Part shown: in pieces, positions 54,567-63,137 of the stretch
Layout of the letters: every line of letters starts with the position of its first letter
Numbering within the stretch: position 1 is the first letter of the stretch
Source: Aquabacterium olei
GTDB lineage: Bacteria; Pseudomonadota; Gammaproteobacteria; Burkholderiales; Burkholderiaceae_C
DNA: 64,000 bases
Assembly: GCF_003100395.1 (NCBI RefSeq)
Contig: NZ_CP029210.1
Span: 1 to 64,000 of the forward strand
Direction of reading: 5' to 3'
Notes under the pieces: generated by a model
Seen by the model: the letters and a program-made list of their open reading frames with translations, nothing else
Told to the model about the DNA's origin: nothing
Databases searched by the model: none
Made by a program: the position numbers and the translations under genes

Positions 54567-56909
54567 TCAGAGTTTCTGCAGCGCCTCGTTGGCTTCGGTG
54601 AGCCCCTTGCCGGCCGCCTGCTGCAGATAGCGCCGTGCGGCGCGCACATCGCGCCGCGTGTCCTCGCCCTTGGCCAGCTTGTTGCCCAGCATCAGCGCCG
54701 CATGGGCGTGGCCCTTGTCGGCGGCCTGCGCCAGCACGCGCAGGCCCTGGCGAGGGTCTCGCAAGGGACTCTGCTCGGCCAGCAGGATGCGCGCCTGCCA
54801 GTAGCGTGCTTCCACCAGCCCCTTGTCGGCGGCGCGGTCCAGGTCCTGCGCTGCGGCGCGGATGTCGTCGGGCAGCGCTTCCTGGTTGAGCAGCTGCACG
54901 GCCTTGGCGGCCTGCCACAGGCTGCTTTCACGGGCCTGCGGGGCGGCCTGTTCCAGCAGGCGGGCTGCACCGGCCACGTCCTTGGTGGCCCCGCCCGCGC
55001 CCAGCAGCTTCTGCCACGCCAGGATGAGCTGGGCCTGCGTCTGCCCTGCCTGGGCCTGTTCTTCGAGCACGGCTTCGGCCGGGTAGGTGCGCAGGCGCAG
55101 GTCGGGCTCGAACTGCATCGGCCACTGCGCCAGCAGCATCTGCGCATCGGCGCGGGCCTGCTGCAGCGCGTGGTGGCTGCGCACGAAAGGCAGCATGCCG
55201 GTGCCCTGGATGGCGAGTAGCGCGGCCATGGGCGCGGCCACCGCCAGGCCGATGCGCCACCGCTTGACGCTGCCGTTGGCCTTGAGCTGGTCGAGCACGC
55301 GCTGTCCGAAACCGGCTTCGAAGCGCTTCGCAATGCGCCGGCGGGTCGCCCACTCCAGCGCCAGCCAGGCGAGGGCCGCGCCCCCCACGCTCCACAGCAC
55401 CGGTTGCCACACCCCGGGCGCAGGCCAGCCGGTGCCATACAGGGCGCCCGCCGCCAGCGCGGTGAGCCCGCACAGGTAGGCGGCCGGCTCGGTCAATTCC
55501 GAGCCATAGAGGCGTGCCAGGGCCGTGCGCAGCGCGGTGGTGGCGCGGGCCACGTAAGTCTGGTCGACCAGGCCTTTGAAATGCGTCTCGACCGCAGCGG
55601 CTGCATCTTCGGGGCCGGCCTTGGCATCGGCCACGCGCTCGGCGATCAGCATGTTGAGCTCGGATCGCAGGAAGTCGGCCGTGGTGTCGAGCAGGTCGCT
55701 GCCCTTGTGGCGACGCCACGCGGACGAGGTGGCCACGCGGGCTTCGAGTGCTTCCAGGTCGTCGGTCAGCAGGTGGCCGGCGATGTTGTCGAAGCTGAAG
55801 ACGCGGGCTTCCGGCCCGAAGCCGTAGAGCACGAAGTCGTCGTCGCGGGCGCGCAGGCTGGCGCGGCGCGCGTCCAGGCGCAGGCGGTGGCGGGTTTCGA
55901 CCGCGTGGCCCTGCACCGTGTGCAGCACGTCGAGCAGTTCGCCGAGCTGGGGCATGTCCTCGCGGGGCACCTTGGCGTCGACCAACTTGCGCAGGGTCTC
56001 GTCCGGGGTGACGATGGACAGCGTCTCGTCGTGCACGACCTCGGCGACGATGGTGCCGCGCACGTGCTCGATGCCCGAGGCCAGGCAGCTGGCGCAGTCG
56101 ATGCGGCCGGTGGTGCTGCAGCGCCCGCAATCGATGTGGCCCTTGCCGAAGCAGCCACTGCAGTTGATCTTGCCGTCGTAGCCGCAGTGGTAGCAGGTGG
56201 TGCGCCCGCTGCTCGAGCACGCCGAGCAGTTGCGATAGACGGTCTGGTAGGTCGTGACGTAGCTGTTGCTGCTGGAGCTCCAGGTCTGCTGGCTGACCTG
56301 CTCCGTCCATGAGCCGCGGCCGCCGCAGCTGCTGCATGTCTGCTGCTTGCTGCCGTGGCAGGAATAGCAGTTGATCTTGCCTGCGCCGAAGCACGCGTGG
56401 CAGTTGGTGTGACCGACGCCGGAACAAGAGGGGCAGGTGACGTGGCAGGCACCATGGCACTGGTGGCAGGTGTGCTCGTAGCCCACGCTGCCGGGCGAGC
56501 GCAGGAAGGCGGCCGTGCCCGGCATCAGTCGACGGTAGCTGCCCGCGTTGCCGTTGGCCCAGGCCTGCAGCGCACGGGGCGCTTCAGACTGGGCGGTGTC
56601 CAGCCGCTCGGCCAGCTCCTGGCGGAAGGCCTGCTGGCTGCCGACCTTGTCAACCCCGGCCGGCAGACGGGCGGGGCCGCTGCCAATGCGTTCCGAGAAG
56701 CTCACATACTGATCCACCGTGAGCTCGACCGGCAGCCCGTAGGCTTCTTCGGGCGCGGTTTCGGTCAGGTCGCGCGCATCGAAGCGCGTGACGGGCTCGA
56801 TGTGCGCGGCCACCACGCCAAGCACCTGACCGGTCGGCGGGGCGTACGGGGTGCTGGCCGGCGTGGCAATCGGGGCGCCTGACTCGGCCGTGGCGTGCTC
56901 GGTGCTCAT
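54567..56909 (-). CDS. Membrane protein with ten DnaJ-like CxxC motifs and Sel1-type repeats
   Basis: A 780-residue protein. Residues about 145-282 hold ten CxxC motifs (for example CHQC, CPSC, CHAC, CYSC, CSSC, CGRC, CASC), many followed by Gly as in the CxxCxGxG zinc domain of DnaJ; DnaJ has only four, and there is no J domain. A soluble region, two or three hydrophobic segments (about 480-530 and 563-583) and a helical C-terminus with Sel1/TPR-like repeats (GLVEARYWQARILLAE, ADKGHAHAALMLGNKLA, AGKGLTEANEALQ) follow. It could be a zinc-bound chaperone-like scaffold. The ATG overlaps the GDPD stop by 4 bases, so it is last in a four-gene operon. Confidence 0.8.
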   Translation of the reverse strand: MSTEHATAESGAPIATPASTPYAPPTGQVLGVVAAHIEPVTRFDARDLTETAPEEAYGLPVELTVDQYVSFSERIGSGPARLPAGVDKVGSQQAFRQELAERLDTAQSEAPRALQAWANGNAGSYRRLMPGTAAFLRSPGSVGYEHTCHQCHGACHVTCPSCSGVGHTNCHACFGAGKINCYSCHGSKQQTCSSCGGRGSWTEQVSQQTWSSSSNSYVTTYQTVYRNCSACSSSGRTTCYHCGYDGKINCSGCFGKGHIDCGRCSTTGRIDCASCLASGIEHVRGTIVAEVVHDETLSIVTPDETLRKLVDAKVPREDMPQLGELLDVLHTVQGHAVETRHRLRLDARRASLRARDDDFVLYGFGPEARVFSFDNIAGHLLTDDLEALEARVATSSAWRRHKGSDLLDTTADFLRSELNMLIAERVADAKAGPEDAAAAVETHFKGLVDQTYVARATTALRTALARLYGSELTEPAAYLCGLTALAAGALYGTGWPAPGVWQPVLWSVGGAALAWLALEWATRRRIAKRFEAGFGQRVLDQLKANGSVKRWRIGLAVAAPMAALLAIQGTGMLPFVRSHHALQQARADAQMLLAQWPMQFEPDLRLRTYPAEAVLEEQAQAGQTQAQLILAWQKLLGAGGATKDVAGAARLLEQAAPQARESSLWQAAKAVQLLNQEALPDDIRAAAQDLDRAADKGLVEARYWQARILLAEQSPLRDPRQGLRVLAQAADKGHAHAALMLGNKLAKGEDTRRDVRAARRYLQQAAGKGLTEANEALQKL

Positions 56910-57835
56910 GGTGCGCTCACTCCGTCGCAGAAGGCGGCAGGCTGGCCGTCGATGATGGCGCCGCTGGGCAGCAGGCCGGTCAGGCGGCGGGCGTCGCGCA
57001 GGGCGCGGGCGTGTTCTGCATCGGGGCCGAGGTGGTAGGTGAACACCGGCACGCCCAGCTCGCGCGCCATGGGCAGCAGGCGCGGGTTCGCGTTCAGCGT
57101 GTTGATGTCGACGTGCACGCCCACGGGCTTGCCGACTTCCTGCTGCAGGCGGCGCAACCAGGTTTCGTCGATCCGCGGCGGGGCGAAGCGGCTGGCGCTG
57201 GCGCGCGTGGCCGGGTTCTGGCGCGCCAGCGCCTGCGGATCAAGCACGATCTGCCCGAGGTAGCCGGTGGCATCCACCTGCCGCGCACAGCGCAACTGCC
57301 CGCGCTCGATGGCGGTGAGGAACCAGTTGCCATCCGGCAGGCCGCGGTGCAGGGTCGAGACCGCCTGCTGCGCGGCATCACAACGGCTGTTGCTCTGCTT
57401 GATCTCGACGTTGAGCACCTTGTCCTTGTCGGCTTCGTTCACCTTGTCGAGCACGGCGCTCAGAAAGGGCGCGTTCTCGCGGGTGACACGGCCGTTTCGG
57501 TCCTTGAGCATCACCTCCTTCCAGGCGGTGCTGGTGAGGTCCTGCACGCGGCGGCCGCTGAGCGTGGTGGTGCGGCCAAGCTGCAGGTCGTGGTGCAGCA
57601 CCCAGTGGGCATCGCCGAGTTGCTGGATGTCGATTTCGACGCCATCCCATGCACCCTCCACCGCGCGCGTGATGGCGCTCTGTGCGTTTTCCGGGGCGTC
57701 GGGGTGGCCGCGGTGCGCATGCAGCACCATGCCCTGGCAGGTGGCGTGCGCGGCCACGGGGGCCAGCAGCGTGGCGGCCAGGATCAGGATGTGAGCCAGT
57801 CGACGGGGCTCAGCGGGTCGGGGGCACATAGCCAT
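56906..57835 (-). CDS. Glycerophosphodiester phosphodiesterase
   Basis: A 309-residue exported GDPD-fold hydrolase that would cut glycerophosphodiesters to glycerol-3-phosphate and an alcohol. A signal peptide covers residues 1-31 (HILILAATLLAPVAAHA). The catalytic signature is HAHRGHPDAPENAQSA with His-Arg, EIDIQQL supplies metal-binding acids, and LHHDLQLGRTT supplies the third His. VLNVEIKQSN and GVHVDIN complete the barrel. The start ATG at 57835 gives a normal signal peptide; it lies 26 bases inside the preceding gene. It is third in a tightly packed operon with a lipoprotein, an integral membrane protein and the CxxC/Sel1 protein. Confidence 0.9.
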   Translation of the reverse strand: MAMCPRPAEPRRLAHILILAATLLAPVAAHATCQGMVLHAHRGHPDAPENAQSAITRAVEGAWDGVEIDIQQLGDAHWVLHHDLQLGRTTTLSGRRVQDLTSTAWKEVMLKDRNGRVTRENAPFLSAVLDKVNEADKDKVLNVEIKQSNSRCDAAQQAVSTLHRGLPDGNWFLTAIERGQLRCARQVDATGYLGQIVLDPQALARQNPATRASASRFAPPRIDETWLRRLQQEVGKPVGVHVDINTLNANPRLLPMARELGVPVFTYHLGPDAEHARALRDARRLTGLLPSGAIIDGQPAAFCDGVSAP

Positions 57836-59372
57836 AGGTGATGCCGCCCAACAGGCGGGTGCGGACGAGTTCATTGACGGGATAGCCGTAGCCCTGGCCC
57901 ACGGCGACGACGTGCAGCGCGTTGCCCAGCAGCCAGCCGCGCACGCCGGTGTCTTCGGGTTGCGAGAGGCCGTCGCGCACCTGGTCGCGCATGTAGCCGT
58001 ACAGGCGGCTTTGCGTGACGGCGTTGTCCGTCCAGCTCAGCACCACCCACACCAGGGCGAGCACGGCAAACGGCGTGGCCCACAGGAAGCGGGCGCGCGC
58101 CTGCCAGGCTGGCACGGCCGAGACCACGAGCGACAGCAGCAGATAGCTCAGCTTGGCCAGGTGGCCCACGGCGCCCAGCAACGAGAAGAACAGGGCCACC
58201 GGCGGCACGATGGCGGCACGGGCGGCCTCGACGCCGCGCTCGGCCAGCGGGCGGCCATCGGCGAAATCTTCTGCGGGGGCGTCGTAGCGCACCAGCTCTT
58301 CGCGCGCCACCTTGGCCACCAGCGGCTGGAAGACCTCGCGCTGGAACTCGGCACCGTCGCGGTAGGCCGGCTGCAGCGCCACGCCCGCCGGCAGGTGCAG
58401 CTTGTCACGCAGCTCGGCCTGCACGCCGGGGTGGGCAAAGAAGGCCGGCCAGCTCAGGCCTGGCGGGATGCGGCGGCCCTTGACCGTCAGCGATTGCGCG
58501 CCGGCCCGGTCGGCCTTGCGGCGCACCTGCGTGGCCACGGCGTCGCGGAAGGTGGCTTCGTCGGCCAGGTCCCAGCCGGCGGGCACGGGCACACGCTGGC
58601 GCACCTTGCGGCGCACGGCGTCCTGGGCGTGGCCTGGCACGGTCGAAGGCGTCCAGCCGCGGCGGCCCAGGTCGGACAGGTAGTCGCCCCAGGCCTGGTC
58701 CTGTCGGCGGGCCACCTCGCCGTCCACATCCGTGGCGCCCGGCATGCGCGCGTAGCGACGCCATTGCTCCTGCGTCTTCTTCACGGCCTCGGCGTAGCGG
58801 TCGTAGTAGCCCGCCGGGCCGCCAAAGCCCTGCTCGACCTGGCGGGTGATCAGCGTGAGCTTGGCATCGTGGATCTTCTCGTCGAGCCGGTTGACGGACG
58901 CGGCCATGACCGGGAACTGCGCCAGAAAGGCCTTGCCCGCCGGCTGACTGAACAGCGCTGCGTCGTCATCGAGGCCGGCGAGCTGCACCCGGCCGTCGAC
59001 CAGCGCGCGCTGCACCAGCACGATGTTGAGGCTGGCGCGGCGGAAGGCCGGGGTGCTGGTGGCCACGAGGCCTTCGATCAGCGTCTGCAGCGAGCCGTAC
59101 ACGACCCCGCCCGACAGCGCGCACCAGAACGCGATGGCCATGAAGCTGGGCGAGCGCCGGCCCGAGCGCTGGCGGCGGCCGAGCAGCACCTGCAGCACGA
59201 CCAGGGCGACCGCGATGCCCGACAGGCTGCGGCCGAAGACCTCGATGCGATGGAGTGCGTCCGTGCTGGGTGCGCCGCCGACCACGTCCAGCAGGCGGGC
59301 GTTGAAGGCGAGTTCGAAGCAGAGGTAGAGCGCCGTGAGCAGCGCGATGAAGACGGTCTGTCCGCGGGTCAT
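57810..59372 (-). CDS. Integral membrane protein of unknown function
   Basis: A 520-residue protein. N-terminal hydrophobic segments lie near residues 5-25, 48-65 and 76-100. A long soluble, charged domain follows (about 105-385, helical, likely periplasmic or cytoplasmic). C-terminal hydrophobic segments lie near 388-425 and 430-452, and a short tail ends GYVPPTR. I recognise no family. The ATG follows the lipoprotein stop after one base (TGA-C-ATG), so it is translationally coupled; its end overlaps the GDPD gene. The conserved packing of these four genes suggests one envelope function. Confidence 0.75.
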   Translation of the reverse strand: MTRGQTVFIALLTALYLCFELAFNARLLDVVGGAPSTDALHRIEVFGRSLSGIAVALVVLQVLLGRRQRSGRRSPSFMAIAFWCALSGGVVYGSLQTLIEGLVATSTPAFRRASLNIVLVQRALVDGRVQLAGLDDDAALFSQPAGKAFLAQFPVMAASVNRLDEKIHDAKLTLITRQVEQGFGGPAGYYDRYAEAVKKTQEQWRRYARMPGATDVDGEVARRQDQAWGDYLSDLGRRGWTPSTVPGHAQDAVRRKVRQRVPVPAGWDLADEATFRDAVATQVRRKADRAGAQSLTVKGRRIPPGLSWPAFFAHPGVQAELRDKLHLPAGVALQPAYRDGAEFQREVFQPLVAKVAREELVRYDAPAEDFADGRPLAERGVEAARAAIVPPVALFFSLLGAVGHLAKLSYLLLSLVVSAVPAWQARARFLWATPFAVLALVWVVLSWTDNAVTQSRLYGYMRDQVRDGLSQPEDTGVRGWLLGNALHVVAVGQGYGYPVNELVRTRLLGGITYGYVPPTR

Positions 59373-59373
59373 G

Positions 59374-60207
59374 TCAGTTGTCGAGCACGATGCGCACGGG
59401 CTTCTGCTCCTGCGACGGGAAGTTCATGGTGGCGCTGGGGGCCGGTGTGGCCCCGCGGGGCGCAGGCGTCGCCGCGGTGCTGCGACGGGTCGGTGCCGAG
59501 GGCGCGCCGGATGAGGCTGGCGTGGTGCGGGGGGCGGTTGCCGTGCGCGCAGAGGTGGGCGGGTTGCCGCTGCTGGCCGTGCCGCCCGCTGGCCGCTCGC
59601 CGTTGGGGGCGCTGGGCAGGCCGGGCACATGTCGCGGCGCGCCGGCGGCAATGGGGCCGGCGCTGGCGGCCGGGGCCCCGGGCGGCGCACCGGCGTAATC
59701 GTTGCGCACCAGGCGCGCGTTCTGGTACGTGTAGCGGATGGTCTTGTTCGGGTAGGCGAAGTCGAACGTGGCGCCGTCGGCATACAGGTTCACGTTCGGG
59801 GCGGTCTGGCAGTCCCCGAAATCCCAGGCCAGCACCTCCGATCCCTTCACCGAGATCAGGTGCATCTTGAAGCCGCAGTTGCGCTCGGCCTTGTCGATCA
59901 CGATGACGGTGCGCCCGTCGATCAGCGTTGCCGAGCGCACCTTGACGTCGGTGGCGTTCTCCAGCGGGATCACACGCAGGTACTTCTGCAGCTTGATCGA
60001 ATACTGCCCGCCCAGCACGCGCAGCTTGGCTTCGCTGCCGTCGGGCAGGGCAAAGGTCTGGACGGCCTGGCCGAACAGCTCGGCGTTGTCGACCTGGAAC
60101 TGCAGCTGCCCCCGACGGTCGGTCTGGACGGCGCAGCCGCCGATGAGGGTGGCGCAGCACAGCAGCAGGGCGGTCCGCGAGGCGCGGCGCAGGGACGAGG
60201 TCGGCAT
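59374..60207 (-). CDS. Lipoprotein of unknown function
   Basis: A 277-residue lipoprotein. The signal ends in the lipobox LIGGC (Cys24), followed by AVQTDRRG; no Asp at +2, so outer-membrane sorting is possible. Residues about 25-185 form a beta-rich domain with two conserved-looking Cys (NCGFK, GDCQT). The C-terminal 90 residues are a low-complexity stretch rich in Pro, Ala, Thr and Ser that may span the wall. The ATG at 60207 is chosen because it starts the signal peptide; upstream codons add nothing. It is first in the four-gene operon with the membrane protein, GDPD and CxxC/Sel1 protein. Confidence 0.82.
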   Translation of the reverse strand: MPTSSLRRASRTALLLCCATLIGGCAVQTDRRGQLQFQVDNAELFGQAVQTFALPDGSEAKLRVLGGQYSIKLQKYLRVIPLENATDVKVRSATLIDGRTVIVIDKAERNCGFKMHLISVKGSEVLAWDFGDCQTAPNVNLYADGATFDFAYPNKTIRYTYQNARLVRNDYAGAPPGAPAASAGPIAAGAPRHVPGLPSAPNGERPAGGTASSGNPPTSARTATAPRTTPASSGAPSAPTRRSTAATPAPRGATPAPSATMNFPSQEQKPVRIVLDN

Positions 60208-60347
60208 GGGGCGTTCGTGCGGGGCGATGTCAGGGTTTGAAACAGATGCTACAGGACGCCATGGCGTCGGGGGTCGACCTGCATCAGCCGCTCGGACGAG
60301 GCATGGGCGTACGATCGCGGCCTGCGACACGATCCTGAAAGTTCCCG

Positions 60348-60689
60348 ATGAGCACCCTGCCGCCCTGCCCTCAGTGCGCCTCTGCCTACACCTACGAAGA
60401 CGGCACCCAGCTGGTCTGCCCCGAATGCGGCCATGAATGGCGCGCTGGCGTCCCGGCCGACACGGAGCCCGTCGCCAAGGTGTGGAAGGACGCGCACGGC
60501 AATGTGCTCAACGATGGCGACACCGTCACCCTGGTCAAGGACCTGAAGATCAAGGGCTCGTCGGCCGTGATCAAGGTGGGCACCAAGGTGAAGAACATCC
60601 GCCTGATCGAGGGCGACCACGACATCGACTGCAAGATCGACGGCTTCGGCCCGATGCAGCTGAAGTCCGAGTTCATCAAGAAGGCCTGA
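60348..60689 (+). CDS. yjdM: YjdM/PhnA zinc-ribbon protein
   Basis: A 113-residue protein of the YjdM (formerly PhnA) family. The N-terminal zinc ribbon has CPQC and [11 protein letters not shown]3-like beta domain follows, with [21 protein letters not shown] and the very conserved tail ([21 protein letters not shown]). The function is not phosphonoacetate hydrolysis, despite old names; the role remains unclear. It is divergent from the lipoprotein operon, with 140 bases between starts and no striking regulatory site, and has only a weak ribosome-binding site. Confidence 0.95.
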   Translation: MSTLPPCPQCASAYTYEDGTQLVCPECGHEWRAGVPADTEPVAKVWKDAHGNVLNDGDTVTLVKDLKIKGSSAVIKVGTKVKNIRLIEGDHDIDCKIDGFGPMQLKSEFIKKA

Positions 60690-60705
60690 GCCGGCGCGGG
60701 CCGCC

Positions 60706-60957
60706 GTGAACGCCACCCCTGGCCTGCGCGCTCGGGCACTGCCCGAGGTCGATCCCGCGCGTTGCACCGGGTGTGGCCGCTGCGTGGCCCGGTGCCCGCC
60801 CAAGGTGCTGTGGCTCGAGGCCGAATGCCCGGGCGGGTGGGGCGCCAAGCACGCCGTGCTGCACGATGCGCCGGGTTGCACCGGCTGCGCGCAATGCGCC
60901 GTCGTGTGCCCATTTCGCGCCATCACCATGGTGCGGCGCAGCGAGGGGGCGGGATGA
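60706..60957 (+). CDS. 2x[4Fe-4S] ferredoxin-like protein
   Basis: An 83-residue protein with two cluster motifs, CTGCGRCVARCP (residues 20-31) and CTGCAQCAVVCP (about 58-69). This is the spacing of bacterial 2[4Fe-4S] ferredoxins. The start is GTG at 60706, 16 bases after yjdM, with no strong Shine-Dalgarno sequence, so it is probably co-transcribed with yjdM. The electron-transfer partner is not evident nearby. Confidence 0.85.
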   Translation: MNATPGLRARALPEVDPARCTGCGRCVARCPPKVLWLEAECPGGWGAKHAVLHDAPGCTGCAQCAVVCPFRAITMVRRSEGAG

Positions 60958-61051
60958 TGCGTGCAGTTTTTCACGGCCCGCTGGCGTGCGTTCGGCTGCA
61001 GGGGGGTTGTTCCGGCGATTGCCCCGGAACACCCGGGGGTATGCTGGTTCC

Positions 61052-62710
61052 ATGATCGCCCGGGATGCAGACCGCCACACGATCCGTGCCCTGGTGGTGG
61101 ACGGCAACCTGCTGTCGCGCAGCATTCTGGTGTCGCAGCTGCGGGACTTCGGTGTCATGCAGATCCAGCAGGTGGGCCGCGCACAGGATGCCCGCAAGAA
61201 GCTGGAGGTGGGCACCTACGATCTCGTGGTGTGCGAATACCACTTCGACCGCACGCAGTACACCGGGCGGGATCTGCTGGACGACCTGCGCCAGAACGGC
61301 CTGCTGCCGCTGTCCACCACTTTCGTGATGGTGACGGGCGAGGCGAGCTACGCATGTGTGGCCGAGGCGGCCGAGGCCGCACTCGATGGCTATCTGCTCA
61401 AGCCCTACACGGCCAACAGCCTGTTCTCGCGGATCTCGGCGGCGCGCACGCGCAAGCGCGAGCTCAAGGAGATCTTCGATGCCATCGAGCTCAACGACAT
61501 GGGGCGGGCGGCCGAACTGTGCCTGTCGCACTTCGAGGACCGCCGGCCTTACTGGCTCTACACCGCCCGCATCGGTGCCGAGATCTCGATCAGCCAGGGC
61601 AACATCGAGATGGCCCGCCACCTGTACGAGGTCGTCACCGCCGAGAAGGCACTGCCCTGGGCACGACTGGGCATCGCCCGGGTGCAGGGGGCCGAGGGCC
61701 TGCTGGGTGAAGCCCGCACCACGCTCGAAAACCTGATTGCCGACCACCGCTCGTATGCCGACGCGTACGACGTGATGGGCAAGGTGCAGATCGGCCAGGG
61801 CGACCTGGATGCGGCCTACGAGACGTACGCCATGGCCTGCGAGATCACGCCCTCGTCGATCACGCGGCTGCAGAAGGCGGGCCTGATGGCGCTCTACACA
61901 GGCCGCACCGCCGAGGCCGAGCGGTTGATGGAGCGCGTGGTGCGCATCGGCCTGGGCTCGAAGATGTTCGATCCGATCGCCATCGTGGTGCTCGCGTTCT
62001 GCAAGTACCTGGGCGACGACGACAAGTGGTTGCAGCGCTGCGCCGACGACATCCAGCGGGCCTTCGAGCGCGACCCGCTTGACCTTCGCCTCAAGCGCTT
62101 TGCGGACATCACGCAGGCGCTGGTGATGTGTCGCCGCAAGCAGGTCAGCGAACTCGCATCGCACCTCGAAGCCATGGTCAAGGACGTGCTGTCGCCCACG
62201 GGCGACTTCGAGGCGGCCAGCAACATCGTGCGACTGCTGGGGTTGATCGCCGAACGGGTGTCGAACAAGGAGTTCGCCGACCGCACCATTGCCTCCATCG
62301 CCGCGCGCTTCTGCTCGTCCCGTGTGACGCTGGACGTGCTGCTGGGGGCCGCCGAGGGCGAGGCCCACCAGACGCTGATCCGCGGGGCGTGGCAGGCGCT
62401 GAATGCGCGCATCCAGGCGGCCATGGCGCAGAGCATCGAGGGCCACCACGAGGCGGCGGTGCGCGCGCTGATCGCTGGGGCCAAGGAGACACGCAACCCC
62501 CGCTTTGTCGAGACGGCCGAAGGCTCGCTCAAGCGCCACGGCGCCAAGATCGCGCGGGCTGAGGAACTGGCCAAGGTGATTGAGGAACTGCGGGTGGCGT
62601 TGCTGCCCGGGGCCTTCAAGGACCCCAGCTTCGGCGGGCGCGAACCGGGCAGCATCCTCATGCCGGGTTCTGCAGCGGCAAAGGCCGTGCCGGCACCGTC
62701 GTCGGCCTGA
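61052..62710 (+). CDS. Degenerate receiver-domain protein with TPR repeats
   Basis: A 552-residue protein. Residues about 10-130 form a CheY-like receiver (ALVVDGN, then YDLVVCEYHFD, then FVMVTGE, then LLKPYT). The residue in the place of the phospho-accepting Asp is Glu62, and the usual acidic pair is reduced to Asp17. The conserved Lys remains. Such receivers are generally phosphorylation-independent, and Glu can mimic the phosphorylated state. The remainder is helical with TPR-like repeats (about 150-500: DAYDVMGKVQIGQGDLDAA, ITRLQKAGLMALYTGRTAEA). The ATG at 61052 is 94 bases after the ferredoxin. It resembles REC-TPR proteins linked to flagellar or type IV pilus control; the partner is unknown. 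Confidence 0.85.
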   Translation: MIARDADRHTIRALVVDGNLLSRSILVSQLRDFGVMQIQQVGRAQDARKKLEVGTYDLVVCEYHFDRTQYTGRDLLDDLRQNGLLPLSTTFVMVTGEASYACVAEAAEAALDGYLLKPYTANSLFSRISAARTRKRELKEIFDAIELNDMGRAAELCLSHFEDRRPYWLYTARIGAEISISQGNIEMARHLYEVVTAEKALPWARLGIARVQGAEGLLGEARTTLENLIADHRSYADAYDVMGKVQIGQGDLDAAYETYAMACEITPSSITRLQKAGLMALYTGRTAEAERLMERVVRIGLGSKMFDPIAIVVLAFCKYLGDDDKWLQRCADDIQRAFERDPLDLRLKRFADITQALVMCRRKQVSELASHLEAMVKDVLSPTGDFEAASNIVRLLGLIAERVSNKEFADRTIASIAARFCSSRVTLDVLLGAAEGEAHQTLIRGAWQALNARIQAAMAQSIEGHHEAAVRALIAGAKETRNPRFVETAEGSLKRHGAKIARAEELAKVIEELRVALLPGAFKDPSFGGREPGSILMPGSAAAKAVPAPSSA

Positions 62711-62777
62711 CCCTGACGCCACAGTGACTTCAGGGGGCATCCCGCGGGGTGCCGTGGCAGGAGCGTATGCTCCCCAC

Positions 62778-63128
62778 ATGCCCTGGCTCGTCAAACATCC
62801 TCAATCCGTGCGCTCGCCTTCCGGGCTGGAATGGCGGGTGTGGAAGCGCCTGCCCATGGTGCTGCTGGTGGGCACGGTGCTGCCCTTGCTGATTGCCGGG
62901 GCGCTGTGGCTCACCGCGCCGGGCACCGATGCGGCCTCGCACGATCCGGAGGCCTTGCGGCACGTGTTCGTGCTGATCGGGGTGGTGTTGCTGCACTGGA
63001 CGCTGGTGCTCACCGTGGCCATCGGCTGCGGCATCGTCATGCTGATGAAGGGGCCGACCTACGTGGCCGACCCCTATCCGCTGCCCGACAGCGACACCCC
63101 GGTCACCGGCCCGCGGCGCAACGACTAG
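62778..63128 (+). CDS. Small membrane protein
   Basis: A 116-residue protein with two transmembrane helices (about residues 27-48 and 65-90), a short N-terminal cytoplasmic part with PSGLEWRVWKRLP, and a Pro/Asp-rich tail. I do not recognise the family. It stands 67 bases after the receiver-TPR gene and 9 bases before the transporter start, so it is probably expressed with the latter. Confidence 0.75.
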   Translation: MPWLVKHPQSVRSPSGLEWRVWKRLPMVLLVGTVLPLLIAGALWLTAPGTDAASHDPEALRHVFVLIGVVLLHWTLVLTVAIGCGIVMLMKGPTYVADPYPLPDSDTPVTGPRRND

Positions 63129-63137
63129 CATGCGGGC

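Noticed and set aside
57912..59870. 652-codon plus-strand open frame over the envelope operon
   Set aside because: It crosses two coupled minus-strand genes and has low-complexity, shadow-type composition.
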